Shown here: in pieces, positions 37,736-48,269 of the stretch
How the letters are laid out: each line of letters opens with the position of its first letter
Numbering within the stretch: position 1 is the first letter of the stretch
Assembly: GCA_009760855.2 (NCBI GenBank)
Contig: WPIO01000026.1
Span: 2,309,501 to 2,369,500 of the forward strand
DNA length: 60,000 bases
Direction of reading: 5' to 3'
Source: Cristatella mucedo
Taxonomy: Eukaryota; Bryozoa; Phylactolaemata; Cristatellidae
Position numbers and translations under genes: made by a program
Notes under the pieces: generated by a model
What the model was told of the DNA's origin: nothing
What the model saw: the letters and a program-made list of their open reading frames with translations, nothing else
The model's database searches: none

Positions 37736-38219
37736 TATAATATAATAGTCTTTAGTTCTGTGACCGCCCGGAACAATAGCTGTCCTCCTCAGTCCAAGCG
37801 ACGGGTATGACTATGGGGATGTTTTCATTTTGATTTTTTGTATCTCCATCTGCAACTTAACAGATACATGACGACCGAGTGTGTAGAGGGATTTCCCTAG
37901 TACACTCAAAGCCGAGGCGGCTTTCGGTAAGCACGTGACAGGTAACGTACATCATCTCATGCGAAAACGAAAGTCAGAAATAATAATAATAATAATAATA
38001 ATATTGCACTTGATAAAGCGCCCTCAGAGAACTTAATCTCTTTCTAGGCGCTTTACATTTGCTGCAAAGTGATATGCAATAGAATAGTAAGTAAAATCAT
38101 GCTTGAAAAACAAACAAAATGAATAACATGGTTAGGGGTTACATGCACTGGGTCAGCATGCAAATGTGGTTAGTGGCAGCATGAACAGTGTCAGCACGCA
38201 TAAGCACATCGAGGACGAA

Positions 38220-39815
38220 TCACAAGGACCCACTAAATGCTGTCCTAAATAGGTATGTTTTTAAGTTTCTTTTAAATGTGGTCAGGTCAGGGGATGTTCT
38301 GATGCAGGTCGGGAGGGAGTTCCAGGCTGTGGGAGCATACGAGCTAAATGCACGGTCTCCAAAGGATTTAAGGTTTGTACGAGGTATTTCTAGACTGTTG
38401 GATTCCGAAAAGCGAGTGGTACGATGCTTTGCCTGATGGGGTAGTATATCTGAAAGATAGGCTGGAGCCATAGAATGAAGAGGCCTAAAAGTAAGCGACA
38501 AAACCTTGAAGTCAATCCGTTGCTTGACTGGTAACCAGTGCAGGTCGGCGAGAAGTGGAGTAATGTGGCAACTGCGACGCTCACGACAGACAAGCCTAGC
38601 TGCAGAGTTTTGCACCAGCTGCAATCGCCTGATCGCACATGCTGGTAGGCCAGTAAGCAGTGAGTTGCAGAAGTCGAGACGAGATGTCACGAATGCATGG
38701 ACCAACTTGGACGTGGTATCCTTATCTAAACAAGCCCTAATTTTAGCAATGTTATGAAGCTGAAAATAGGCTGATTTGACTGTGGAGCTGATGTGGTCGT
38801 CTAATGAGAGGTCGCTTTGGAATATGACACCTAGATTTCGAGCTGATGCAACTGGAGATATGCTGGCAGAGCCAATTTTAAAAGTCAGCCTTTCCAATTT
38901 CTGAATAACACTAGGTTTGCCCATAACTAGTAAGTTAGTTTTATCATCGTTTAGTTTTAGAAAATTTGCTGCCATCCATGATCGGATGTCATCAATGCAT
39001 GCAGCAAGTGAGTTGAGAGAATTTGAGGTGCTCGAAGGCTGGGACGGATCAAAGCAAAGGTACAACTGAGTGTCATCCGCATAGAAGTGAAAGCCTAGAT
39101 TGTGCTTGGCAATCACATCAGCGAGAGGGAGAGTATAAACGGTGAAAAGGACCGGACCTAGCACAGAGCCCTGAGGTACTCCATATTTTAGAGGTACTTC
39201 AGATGATCTTTGTCCATTCACGTCAACACTCTGGAGTCTCCCACTGAGATAGGACCTGAACCACTGCAGAGCAGTGCCAGTGATGCCCAGGCGAGATGAG
39301 AGGCGCTCTAGAAGTACTTTGTGATCGATGGTATCAAAAGCTGCCGAAAGATCGAGCAAAACAAGAAGAGACACTCTACCCATGTCTGCATTCCTAAGTA
39401 GGTCGTTGTATACCCGAAGCAATGCTGACTCTGTGGAGTGATTAGCTCTAAAGCCAGACTGGAACTTACTAGCAAGGTGTGAGGTTTCGATATACGAGTT
39501 CAGCTGGTCTGCCACGACCCGTTCCAGTGTCTTTGATAGGAATGGTAGAAGGGAGACTGGGCGGTAGTTGCTTAAGTTCTCTTGGTCTAGTGTAGCTTTC
39601 TTGAGAAGTGGCCTGACTACAGCTTTTTTGAAAGGTGCTGGGACCTGACCTGAGGCTAATGACATATTAATGATGTTGGTTATGCATGGCAGCAGCAGAT
39701 CAATGCAACGTAGGAGCAGGACAGTGGGAATAGGGTCCAGTGGACTTGTTGTCTTCTTTGATTGAGATACGAACTTTAGGACTACATCACTGGTGACCTG
39801 TGTAAATGCAGACAC
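38220..39815 (-). CDS. LINE-B reverse transcriptase, 531 codons, intact
   Basis: The frame carries the non-LTR reverse transcriptase blocks in order: NYRPVSLLPFLSKTLERVV (residues 83-101), SGFRANHSTESALLRV, DLSAAFDTIDH (155-165), GVPQGSVLGP (212-221) and FHFYADDTQLYL with catalytic YADD at 245-248. Then come LKLNDDKTNLLVMG, the NLGVIF block, and the CR1/L2-type C-terminus (SAARLVCRERR...HWLPVKQRIDFKV). All catalytic aspartates are present. It makes cDNA from its own RNA at a nicked target in the nucleus. It is uninterrupted in this copy and was presumably silenced by truncation and the upstream TGA. Confidence 0.95.
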   Translation of the reverse strand: MSAFTQVTSDVVLKFVSQSKKTTSPLDPIPTVLLLRCIDLLLPCITNIINMSLASGQVPAPFKKAVVRPLLKKATLDQENLSNYRPVSLLPFLSKTLERVVADQLNSYIETSHLASKFQSGFRANHSTESALLRVYNDLLRNADMGRVSLLVLLDLSAAFDTIDHKVLLERLSSRLGITGTALQWFRSYLSGRLQSVDVNGQRSSEVPLKYGVPQGSVLGPVLFTVYTLPLADVIAKHNLGFHFYADDTQLYLCFDPSQPSSTSNSLNSLAACIDDIRSWMAANFLKLNDDKTNLLVMGKPSVIQKLERLTFKIGSASISPVASARNLGVIFQSDLSLDDHISSTVKSAYFQLHNIAKIRACLDKDTTSKLVHAFVTSRLDFCNSLLTGLPACAIRRLQLVQNSAARLVCRERRSCHITPLLADLHWLPVKQRIDFKVLSLTFRPLHSMAPAYLSDILPHQAKHRTTRFSESNSLEIPRTNLKSFGDRAFSSYAPTAWNSLPTCIRTSPDLTTFKRNLKTYLFRTAFSGSL

Positions 39816-39821
39816 TGAGGC

Positions 39822-40628
39822 TCAGCCAGGAACCGAGGAACAGCATTCTAGTGGGAAGGTTGTCATCGCAGGGATGGATTCCCTGATTTTGTCTATCTTC
39901 TGCACAAAGAATCGAGAGAAGCGATCGGCTAGATCCTCACAAGGATCGTCTGGTAAGGAGCTAACCTGGGAACGGTTGAGGAGATGGTTTATTGTCGGCA
40001 TCAGCATTTTTGGATTGTGCATCTGTGATTCAACAATGTTTCTATAGAAGCTAGACTTAGCCTTTGCTAGGATCGATTGGTACGACCTACAGTAGTCTTC
40101 ATATGCCTGTCGATGGACAGTTAGTCCGGATCTTTTGTATGCCTTTTCAAGCTTTCGTTTAGTAGACTTGGCTAGTTTAATGTCTGTGGTAAACCATAGG
40201 CCGTCTGGGCGGGGGCGCACAGTGCGCTTTGTCAAAGGTGCAAACTCGTCGAGCGTGTCAGCTAGTGTCGTGTTGTAGCAATCTACCAGTGATGACAGAT
40301 CGGAGGGAGGACTGAGCAGCAAAGGTGAAGCAGATATGCTCGCACGGACAGCATCGATGTCAAGGGTCTTGAGGTTTCGCGATTCACAGGTTTTTTTAGA
40401 GGAGAATGTGGGCACACACTGTAGATTGAATGAGATCTGCATGTGGTCAGATAAGCAGGATTTGGTGATAACTGGTGATGACAAAGTGCAGTTATATGAG
40501 AAAATTTGGTCGAGTGTGTGACCCTTGATGTGGGTAGGGCCATGCACATGAGCCACAAGAGATAATGAGTCTGTCAATGTACGAAATTCGGTGCTGAAAG
40601 CGTCAGATAAGTTATCAAAGTGAACCAA
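39822..40628 (-). CDS. LINE-B endonuclease C-terminal half and linker
   Basis: The 268-residue frame contains HGPTHIKGHTLDQIFS and CLSDHMQISF, the conserved C-terminal part of the apurinic-type endonuclease including the SDH motif, followed by a basic linker (KSTKRKLEKAYKRS). The N-terminal catalytic half (TETWL) is missing by truncation; it can be seen at 10,745-11,000 in another copy. The frame ends at a TGA (39,822-39,824) and the next frame continues in the same phase, so one nonsense change splits an otherwise open ORF. Confidence 0.85.
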   Translation of the reverse strand: MVHFDNLSDAFSTEFRTLTDSLSLVAHVHGPTHIKGHTLDQIFSYNCTLSSPVITKSCLSDHMQISFNLQCVPTFSSKKTCESRNLKTLDIDAVRASISASPLLLSPPSDLSSLVDCYNTTLADTLDEFAPLTKRTVRPRPDGLWFTTDIKLAKSTKRKLEKAYKRSGLTVHRQAYEDYCRSYQSILAKAKSSFYRNIVESQMHNPKMLMPTINHLLNRSQVSSLPDDPCEDLADRFSRFFVQKIDKIRESIPAMTTFPLECCSSVPG

Positions 40629-40939
40629 GCCACCAAGGTAGACTACAAAGTCCCACCCCGTTCCCTAAGAAACCCCATTATTAATTCTGGGATGAGTCGG
40701 CTAATCATTTCATCTCGAGTGTAGAGCACCAGTGCGCTCAGAGAGTAATGACAAGTTGTGAGGACAGACGGAGAGGAGATGCGACACATGAGACAGCCGA
40801 TGAGGCCCCGCCCGTTATTTCACCCGCATGTGAGCCGGCCGTGCACTAGTTATAAGCGAGAATGGTGCAATTAAAAGTTTTTTTAATTCTGTCCCTGCAA
40901 TATTCGCCCCAGCATTCGGTCGTCATTCAACCTCAATAT

Positions 40940-41465
40940 TCAACAGGAGATATGCTGACAGAGCCGAGTTTGAGCGTTAGCCATTCCAATTTCTTAATTA
41001 CATTTTGTTAGCCTATAACTAGTAGGCTAGTTTTATCAGCATTCTATTTAAGAAAATGTGCTGCCATTCATGTGAGGATGTCATCAAAATGGGCAGGAAG
41101 GGAGGTAAGAGAACTCGAGTTGCTTGACGCCTTAGATTGATAAAAGCAAGGTACAGCTGGCTGTCATCCATATAGAAGCGAAAGCCTAGATCATGCTTAG
41201 CAATCATATCGGCAAGAGGGAGTATAAACCATGATAAGAACCGGAACTAGCACGGACGGCTGAGGTACCCCATATTTCAGAGGTACCTAGGATGATCTTT
41301 TTCCATTCACGTCAATACTCTAGAGTCTCCCACTGAGATAGGACATTGACTATTGCAGAGCAGTGAGAGTGATACACAGGCGAGATGAGAGACGCTCAAA
41401 AATGACTTTGTAATCGATAGTATCAAAAGCTTCCAAACGATTGAGTAAAACAACCAGACATACTT
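40940..41465 (-). mobile_element. LINE-B fragment (reverse transcriptase core)
   Basis: From GAGATATGCTGACAGAGCCG onward it matches 38,850-39,400 of the reference copy. The frame 41,019-41,207 retains LGFRFYMDDSQLYLAF, with the YADD box changed to YMDD. Both ends are truncated. Confidence 0.8.
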
Positions 41466-41489
41466 TACTTCTACCTTGATTTCCATGTT

Positions 41490-42330
41490 GAACATTTTTA
41501 AGCAAACGCAAATTGTAATAGGTATGCAATTATTATTTTGCATACTTTTCGGATTTTTTTAATTCGTCATATATTGATAACTTCCTGTAAAAACCTTTGG
41601 GAAAGTTCCAAGACTTATAAAGGCGAAATCATATAGATTTAGTACTTTAGTGATTCATTAAATAAATCCTTCACTATCGCCTGCTAATGGTGATGTTGAG
41701 TGTAAATTTAAAATCAGCACTGCAGCAGATTGATCAATTATAAGGTCTAAATTTATCTCTTTTATAATGTTGTTTTAAGAAACCAAAGCCAGTATTATTT
41801 CCGTATTTAACTGTTTGGTTTTTTGTTGAATCAGAAAGCACTAGGAATTATATTATGCCGTTGTAAGTTCGCTTTTGTTATGGTTAGGCCTTGGAAAAAC
41901 AAATTATACGATGATAAAGTAAGTCACTGTTACGATAAGTAGTATGATGAAAAATATTCCAGCTTTCCAGCCTATAGTGCTAATATAATCTTAAGGCCTG
42001 TGCATTAGGATATTTGCTAGATTTCCTGTGGTTTAATCCTGCTAAAATAGCTTTCAGAAATCATTTGTGAATCAAAGTCGGTATGTTTGCATTAAAAATG
42101 AATAAAATCTCATAGCTTTTGATACTATCATTCCCTTTACAGTTATACAGTGACAGTACATTTACCTGGGATGACTTCATAAATGCAAGCATGTTGTGAA
42201 CGGGAAATCTATTCACGATGAATACAGTAGCGAAGCCACTTGCATTTGCCTACTAGAGGGTGACCAAATATTTCATATGATCATGCAATAATAAAAACAA
42301 AAATCTTCCCAACAGGAGAGTCGGTAAAAC
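41490..42330. other. AT-rich intergenic, no gene seen
   Basis: I see no ORF, splice signal or repeat terminus that I can support. Confidence 0.5.
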
Positions 42331-42360
42331 TTAGTAAAAATAATATTCTGAAATATAATT

Positions 42361-42540
42361 CTAAGGGTCTACTAAAATTGGAAGAGATAAATATAATACT
42401 AAGGGCCTACAAACATGGGGAGGGGTAAATATAAATCTAAGATCCTACGAAAAGTGGGAGGGATAAATATAATTCTAAGGGCCTAGGAAAAGTGGGCGGG
42501 ATAAATATAATTCTAAGGGCCTTTAAAAAGTGGAAGGGAT
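42361..42540. repeat. 38 bp minisatellite, continued at 46,011
   Basis: Units beginning CTAAGGGCCTACGAAAAGTG and ending GGGAGGGATAAATATAATT start at 42,361, 42,399, 42,437, 42,475 and 42,513, exactly 38 bp apart. The fifth is cut at 42,540 by the LINE-A tail. Beyond the LINE, at 46,011, the same unit continues (CTAAGGGCCTACTAAAAGTG), so the LINE landed inside the array. Confidence 0.93.
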
Positions 42541-43416
42541 AATGTAATGTAATGTAATGTAATGTATCTCCGTCAGTAACTCCACAAAGTCATAAAGACC
42601 ATGTGGGTGTTACGCAGGAGAGTTTTGTATAACGCACTCATAGCCTAAGCGGCTTTCGGTACGCATTCGGTAGCCAACAGACTTCGTCTCACGCAACAAA
42701 GAGAAAGTGGGAAGCATAGCATAGTCAGGAGAGCAGTTTAGGTAGTGAGTAGCATAGAAGTAGCAGTTCAGGACCGCTGAAAAAGATGTGCCATAGTCGG
42801 CAGTTGGAGAGTAGATGTAGTTGCCTAAGAATTGTGGAAGCGAGTTCCACAGTCTAGGACCTGCAGAGCTAAAGCTTCTGTCGCCAACTATCTTTAAGCG
42901 GAGGAATGGGACAGCCAATTTATCTTCCACACAGGACCTGAGGGCGCGAACAGGCTGAAACTGATGCAGCAGTTCAGCTAGGTACGAAGGAGCAAGGCCG
43001 TGGCGGGCCTTGTGGGTCAGCATAAGAACTTTGCTCTGTATCCTTTGCTCAACCGGCAACCATCCTAGCTCTTTCAGCAGAGGTGACACGTGCTCAAACC
43101 GCTGGGGCTTGAAGACCACCCATGCAGCCATATTCATAGTCCGTTATAGTGGCATAATAGCTTTCTTTGGTAGCCCAGCCAAAAGGGAATTACAATAATC
43201 AAGCCGAGACAGAACTAAAGAGCTAGTTAAATTTTTTACAAGCCACTGTGGGAGACAGCTTCTAATCTTTGATAGGGATTGGATGTGACGGCTAGCTGTA
43301 GAAGAAGTCTTCTGAATGAAGCTTTTGAAATTGAGGCAGCTGTCGAACACGACACCTAGATTACGAGCACGTGGTGAACGTCGCACAATAGCATCACCTA
43401 TTAGAACAGCAAAGCC

Positions 43417-44469
43417 TTATAATCCGGCCACACTCTTAGGGTGTCCTGTGAGCAGCAGTTGTGTTGTATCGTCATTTAATTTCAGGAAGTTTTCCGACAT
43501 CCAGGATCGAATATCGGCAAGGCAAGCATTCAGTTTCTCAGTTGCTGCAGCAGATTCTGACGGTTTAAATGACAAATAAAACTGAGTATCGTCAGCATAG
43601 AAGTGATATCCTATTCCATGGGCCTTAATCACTTTTCCCAGAGGTTGTGTATAAATGGAGAACAGCAAGGGACCGAGTACAGACCCTTGAGGGAGTCCAC
43701 AGGTGACCCTTCTCATGTCTGAGACCTGACCACCAAACGACACGGATTGAACACGATCAGACAAGTAGGATTTAAACCACGCCAGCGCTTCGTCTGCCAG
43801 ACCGATCGTTGTTCTCAATCGTTCAAGTAGAACTTCGTGATCAATGGTGTCGAAGGCAGCAGACAGATCTAGCAGAGCTAGGGCAGTGACATTCCCGTCG
43901 TCGTTGCCACGTAGAATGTCATTGTTAACACGGAGGAGAGCAGTTTCAGTAGAGTGCTGCCTCTTGAACCCTGATTGAAATGTTTCTGACATTCCATGAT
44001 TTCCAATATGTTCAACTAGCTGCTTAGCAACAATTTTTTCAAGAATCTTTGATAAGAACGGAAGAAGGGAAACTGGACGATTGTTCGCTAGGACCTCCGT
44101 GTCTAATCCAGGCTTTTTAAGAATAGGTCTAACGATTGCCGATTTGAAGGACTTGGGGACGACCCCTTTTCCCAAAGAAGCATTACAAATCTTGGTTATG
44201 GCAGGGCTAACTTGGTCTGCAAGTAAAGACCACAGAGATGAAGGTAAAGGGTCTTCAGGAGACGAGCTCTTTTTGCTAGATCTTATTAAGGCAGCCACAT
44301 CACAGGCAGAAACATCGGAGAACCTTTTAAGAAAGGTCACAGGTTGAGGAACAGCGATTGCTTTGGTCGGAGGGGGCTTAATGGAGGCACGAATGTGCAC
44401 AATTTTTTCAGTAAAGAAGGCTGAAAACTTTTCGGCTGAGCCCTTAATATCTGGGGAGTCAGACCTCAC
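43417..44469 (-). CDS. LINE-A reverse transcriptase core
   Basis: The 350-codon frame contains NNRPVSLLPFLSKILEKIVA (129-148), QSGFKRQHSTETALLRV, LDLSAAFDTIDHEVLLERL, CGLPQGSVLGPLLF (257-270) and YHFYADDTQFYLSF with YADD at 291-294. It stops at 43,417-43,419, but the same phase continues with the LGVVFDSCLNFKS block (43,144-43,386) and the C-terminus (42,610-43,137), so two single nonsense mutations interrupt a longer protein. It shares overall architecture with LINE-B but is clearly a different family. Confidence 0.92.
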   Translation of the reverse strand: MRSDSPDIKGSAEKFSAFFTEKIVHIRASIKPPPTKAIAVPQPVTFLKRFSDVSACDVAALIRSSKKSSSPEDPLPSSLWSLLADQVSPAITKICNASLGKGVVPKSFKSAIVRPILKKPGLDTEVLANNRPVSLLPFLSKILEKIVAKQLVEHIGNHGMSETFQSGFKRQHSTETALLRVNNDILRGNDDGNVTALALLDLSAAFDTIDHEVLLERLRTTIGLADEALAWFKSYLSDRVQSVSFGGQVSDMRRVTCGLPQGSVLGPLLFSIYTQPLGKVIKAHGIGYHFYADDTQFYLSFKPSESAAATEKLNACLADIRSWMSENFLKLNDDTTQLLLTGHPKSVAGL

Positions 44470-44714
44470 AGCATTGGCCAGTAAATGGTTTACTGTCTTA
44501 TAAATCTGTTTAGTGTCCGACTGGCAGGAATTCAGTCTTCTAATGAAAAAAGAAGCCCTGGCTTTTTTAAGCTTACAGATGTAAACTCGAAGGAAGTCTT
44601 TAAAATTGACTAGATCTGCCTCAGACCCCGATTTCTTGAAACGACGTTCCAGCCTGCGCTTAACACGGTGCTTCTTAAGGAGTTTTTTGTAAATTGAAAG
44701 GAATCTCGACGACT

Positions 44715-45859
44715 TTAAACACGGATAGAGCGAATGGGAGCATGCTTTTCAAGAGCGATCCTGAGTGTCATGTTCATCGCATCAGTGAGGGTATCGAGGC
44801 TGCTGGTCGAGTCTGAATGCAGATCAAGAAGGCCTGCATCACAAACAGATTTCAAAAACATTGACATGTCAATCCTTTGTAAATTACGTCGTTTGGTAAA
44901 TTCGACATTGCCCTGTACGTACGAGGTAGCAGGAACAGTAAACGAGACCGAACAATGATCTGAGAGGGTCAGTGGGCACACCACAAAGTCAGTAGGCAGG
45001 ACATCCTTAGTGATCATGAGATCTAGGATGTGGCCACCGACGTGGGTGCTATGATTAACGTGTTGGGCCAAACCAAAATTCTCCAGACATTCAAGAAATG
45101 AGAGGACCTGGCTGTTGCTAAGGATGTCAACGTGAATATTGAAGTCTCCTACAATCAGTAACGGCCTGTCACACACAAATATTCTAGCAAGGAACTCTGA
45201 AAACTCCTCTATAAACAACATGTTTAGACAGCCAGAAAGAGGCCGGTATATCACAACGGTGAGAGGTGGTGTCTTTGATGAAGACCTGATAGCAACCGAT
45301 TCAACGATGATCCTTGCGAGAAACTGCAAAATTTATAGCCAAACGATTCGCGAACAACAATTGCAACCCCGCCACCAACCTTGTCACAACGCACGGACTG
45401 ATAGAATGAGAACCCGGGCGGGGTGGTCTCGGAAAAACAGCTACTGGAACAAGGCGTCATCCAGGTTTCGGTAAGCAGAAATGCATCTAGCTTCTCCTGG
45501 ACCACCTGATCGCGGATAAGTAACCCCTTCGTTTTTAGCGAGCGGACATTTAGTAGGCGGAATTTAAGAGGCTGTCCAACAACTGGGTGACGGCGATGAA
45601 GATGCTCGTATTCTCTACCGTTTGCGTCCGGCCTCGCGGACGCTGGCTCTTTGAATTTGAATTGGACCTTGGTAACGGCCGTGGGACGACGTTTCACAAC
45701 GTGCTGGGCTACAGCGGGTGGGCTACTACCGCAACAAGTACTATTTAGCGCTTTAAACTTACGAGTCGTAGGTTTGATAGCCGAGCTGTTGATAGGGCGA
45801 ACGCAGTAAGCAGGTAGGTTCTCACTGACCCGCCGGTAGGTATTGACTAATGGCGACAT
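44715..45859 (-). CDS. LINE-A endonuclease region, frameshifted
   Basis: The first frame (45,251-45,859) has LKFRLLNVRSLKTKGLLIRD followed by DAFLLTETWM, the N-terminal signature of the apurinic-type endonuclease with the catalytic glutamate of TETW. The second frame (44,715-45,329) overlaps in another phase and supplies VVIYRP, LLIVGDFNIHVD, HVGGHILDLMIT and TLSDHCSVSF (the DFN and SDH motifs). All the expected motifs exist, but they lie in two phases. The endonuclease nicks target DNA for primed reverse transcription. Confidence 0.85.
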
Positions 45860-46045
45860 CGCATCTTATGCTAAGCAGGTCCTGTTTTGTGTAGCATATC
45901 CGAGGACAGCTCATAAATAGTCACAGCGAAGATAGCAGCGGAATACCCGTTGGTATTACGGAGAAACCAAGTAAAGGTCCACACCGCGCTAGGAGTCGCC
46001 CGAGGCACTTCTAAGGGCCTACTAAAAGTGGCAGGGATAAAGAAG

Positions 46046-47690
46046 GAGTAGCCTTTCGATTTGACGAGAACTTATATCAAGCGTATAGGGAAAATAGTTC
46101 GAAGCTAATTCTGCCTTATCGTTCGTTTAATAATTATTTTAGCAATGCAATTTCAGTGCAGAAAACAGACAACATTTCACCTAAGGGTAAATTGAGAACG
46201 CATTTATCTACAGAGCGCACTGAATTTTTGAAATTATAAGATTATAAAAATAAGCACTCGAAACTGTATCAGCTTCTCCAACCCAGTTGAGCACTATTCA
46301 AGAGCTACTCATTAAGGTCAGAGTACAAACTCTGCTCCTTATCAATTGGTCAACAGGAAATCATTACAGATCCTTCAGTAAAGACACACGTGGCTATATC
46401 TTTTAGGTTTTTTAATCCGCTTTGCATATGCATTGCCAGCTGCAGAGGGCTCGTAGGTTATTTCGTCAGCTTACAAAAGATTGAATCACATTTGTTCCCC
46501 ATACCCTTGACGGCGAAGAATTTCTCACCTCATTCGCTGGGTGCTCATGGTTTGTCGTAATGTGCTTATGCATGCCGACACTATTCATAATACCACTAAC
46601 TATATGTTTATATATTGAAATTGCCGCGTAACCACTAACCATACTTTGCATTTGGTTACTGTTCGTTTTACCAATAACAATGTGATTGCTCATCCTTAAC
46701 AACAAATGTGGAGTGGCACACTAATGAGTAAGTTCTCTGAGAGCCCTATACAAATTTGTTTTAATTGTCATTATAACTAATAGAAGTAATTTAGTTAATA
46801 TTAAGTTTAGCTATCTCATTTAAATTGTTACGCTGAATGGTTGGGGTAGAGATGTACCCTTAAGCTTGCTACTATGACTAGCCAACTGCCGAATTATGTT
46901 CGGCTAGTGTTTGCTCACAATTAGCAGGTCGCCATGCCTAAGCGTTTCCGGGACCCATCATCTTACATTACTAAGGGGTGTTGAGCTCGCATGGTGACTC
47001 GGAACGAGATGCACGCATGAATTAGGGGATTTCACTGAACCTTATTCACAAGCGCTCAAAGTCACCTTGTGTTTCTAGTTCAAATTTATTCTCACTCTGA
47101 TCGCAAGCTTCCACTCTCTTACGGGTCAAATACCTCACGTCATCTGCCTCAATATTGGGTCAAGACCCGAATAGACAGAGGGCCCAAAACCGATGGAGAA
47201 CTCAATGCCTTGCTGAAGGGCCCCTTTAGCACTGTTCTAGAAAAGAAGCTGCATTCCCATCTAGAGAGCTTTGCAAAGACATTATTCTGGCTGTGCCTGA
47301 TTTTTATTTATTTATCAGATGAATACAGTTTTCAAGGATAAATATTGGCAGAGCAAGCAGCCACATTTACTTTCAAGCATACAACGTGGCTGTTAATGCA
47401 CGCCTTTACCCAGCCCATATAGAAACCCACGTTACTTGGTACAATATTTCTCGTTATAGGGACGAGGAATGGAACTAACGCAAAACGACTTCTTTAGGTA
47501 CGCGACAGGTATTCAGCATTTACTTAACCAAGGTTTTACCCAAGCCCAGTAGGGAGCTTCCTAATTAACATTTGTTTACAAACCAAGTGCTCATGACGTT
47601 TCACGTCCTTGCCAATGCACTCAAGTTACCTTCGAAACCCGGAGCAGTGGTGAGCGCCTACGGACTCTTGAGGTTTAGTACAGTAGCGGT
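46046..47690. other. Intergenic; LINE-B-type 3' relic near 46,480-46,790
   Basis: GTGCTTATGCATGCCGACAC and CACTAACCATACTTTGCATT followed by AGTTCTCTGAGAGCCCTATA resemble the LINE-B 3' UTR and terminal stem in plus orientation. Nothing else is identifiable; frames such as 47,069-47,341 lack support. Confidence 0.45.
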
Positions 47691-47819
47691 GCATGAGCGA
47701 ACGAAGCTCTGATGTACTCTTCTGCCAGAAGCACAATGCCTCAGCTGTTCACTCGATGTATGCCTGTTGTCTGCCCCCTAACAACTGCATTCGACATTTA
47801 GAGCTCTTGCGAGCCAATA

Positions 47820-47960
47820 TGAAAGGCGCAGCCATGTGGGCGACATGTGTGGCTGCATTGGTGGCACTCTTGAGCTCCAGGCCGTCGCTTTGCACTGAAT
47901 TTGAGTTCTCAGTGGTCGGAGCGTTTAGGGCTCGGTCAGCTGCAACCCCGGCCCAGGCGG
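47820..47960 (+). CDS. Candidate signal-peptide exon of the PAN-gene copy 2
   Basis: ATG at 47,820 opens a frame with an N-terminal hydrophobic stretch (MWATCVAALVALL) ending at SSRPSLC-TEF, typical of a cleaved signal peptide. The frame runs to a good donor, GG/GTGAGAGTG, at 47,961. It lies on the correct strand about 5.2 kb upstream of the PAN exon and just outside the left edge of the detectable duplication. Linkage to the downstream exons is inference from position and from the secreted nature of the protein. Confidence 0.5.
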
Positions 47961-48131
47961 GGTGAGAGTGATTAACCTGGTATGCAAGCAAGTGATGAAT
48001 ACCTTTGTTGATGGCTTATAGCGGTTACTGCGTTTACCGTTGGACCACTGTCACAGGCAGAGTTAAATGGCCACTTGATCTGCTGTAACCACCTCTAAAC
48101 TACTTATTTGGCTTTGCTTACATACTTTCAG

Positions 48132-48262
48132 GGCCACTGCTGCACTTTGTGCACCGCCAGCTGCTCCTACAATGCGTCAACTATGTGGCGTCATCGGGTT
48201 CCTGTGAGCTAATCACAGCAGATGGACTCACGTGGGTCGCTGATGGGAACACGCTTCTACCA
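48132..48262 (+). CDS. Candidate second exon, PAN-like C-terminal half
   Basis: After an acceptor CATACTTTCAG the frame reads VHRQLLLQCVNYVASSGSCE and then LITADGLTWVADGNT, resembling the C-x-N-Y...CEL end of PAN modules. The phase needed (one base from the previous exon) disagrees with the donor at 47,961 (two bases), so either a frameshift has occurred, as would suit a pseudogene, or the exon pairing is wrong. No convincing donor closes it; the end given is approximate. Confidence 0.33.
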
Positions 48263-48269
48263 CTAAAGG

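Larger units (their letters stand above)
37979..40650 (-). mobile_element. LINE-B reference copy (CR1/L2-type non-LTR retrotransposon), 5'-truncated
   Basis: This is the best LINE-B copy in the window. Reading leftward it has an endonuclease C-terminal half, a linker, a complete reverse transcriptase, a 3' UTR of about 170 bp, the stem-loop (38,013-38,050) and an (AAT)n tail (37,979-38,003). Homology ends abruptly near 40,650, in the middle of the endonuclease, as expected of 5' truncation during target-primed reverse transcription. About 20 partial copies are scattered over the window. Confidence 0.95.
42541..46006 (-). mobile_element. LINE-A (CR1/L2-type non-LTR retrotransposon), apparently full length, 3.47 kb
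   Basis: Leftward order: 5' UTR from GCCTCGGGCGACTCCTAGCG (46,006), endonuclease (frames 45,251-45,859 and 44,715-45,329), reverse transcriptase (43,417-44,469), C-terminal domain (43,144-43,386, 42,610-43,137), 3' UTR with GGAGTTACTGACGGAGATAC and five TAATG/ACATT units. The independent copy at 21,347 starts at the same bases, which supports a genuine 5' terminus. Insertion was into a 38 bp minisatellite, now split. The protein frame has two frameshifts in the endonuclease and two in-frame stops after the reverse transcriptase core, so it is inactive but young enough to reconstruct its layout. Confidence 0.93.

Noticed and set aside
38390-38757. Additional frames on both strands within the LINE-B copy
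   Set aside because: They are alternate-frame shadows of the 531-codon reverse transcriptase.
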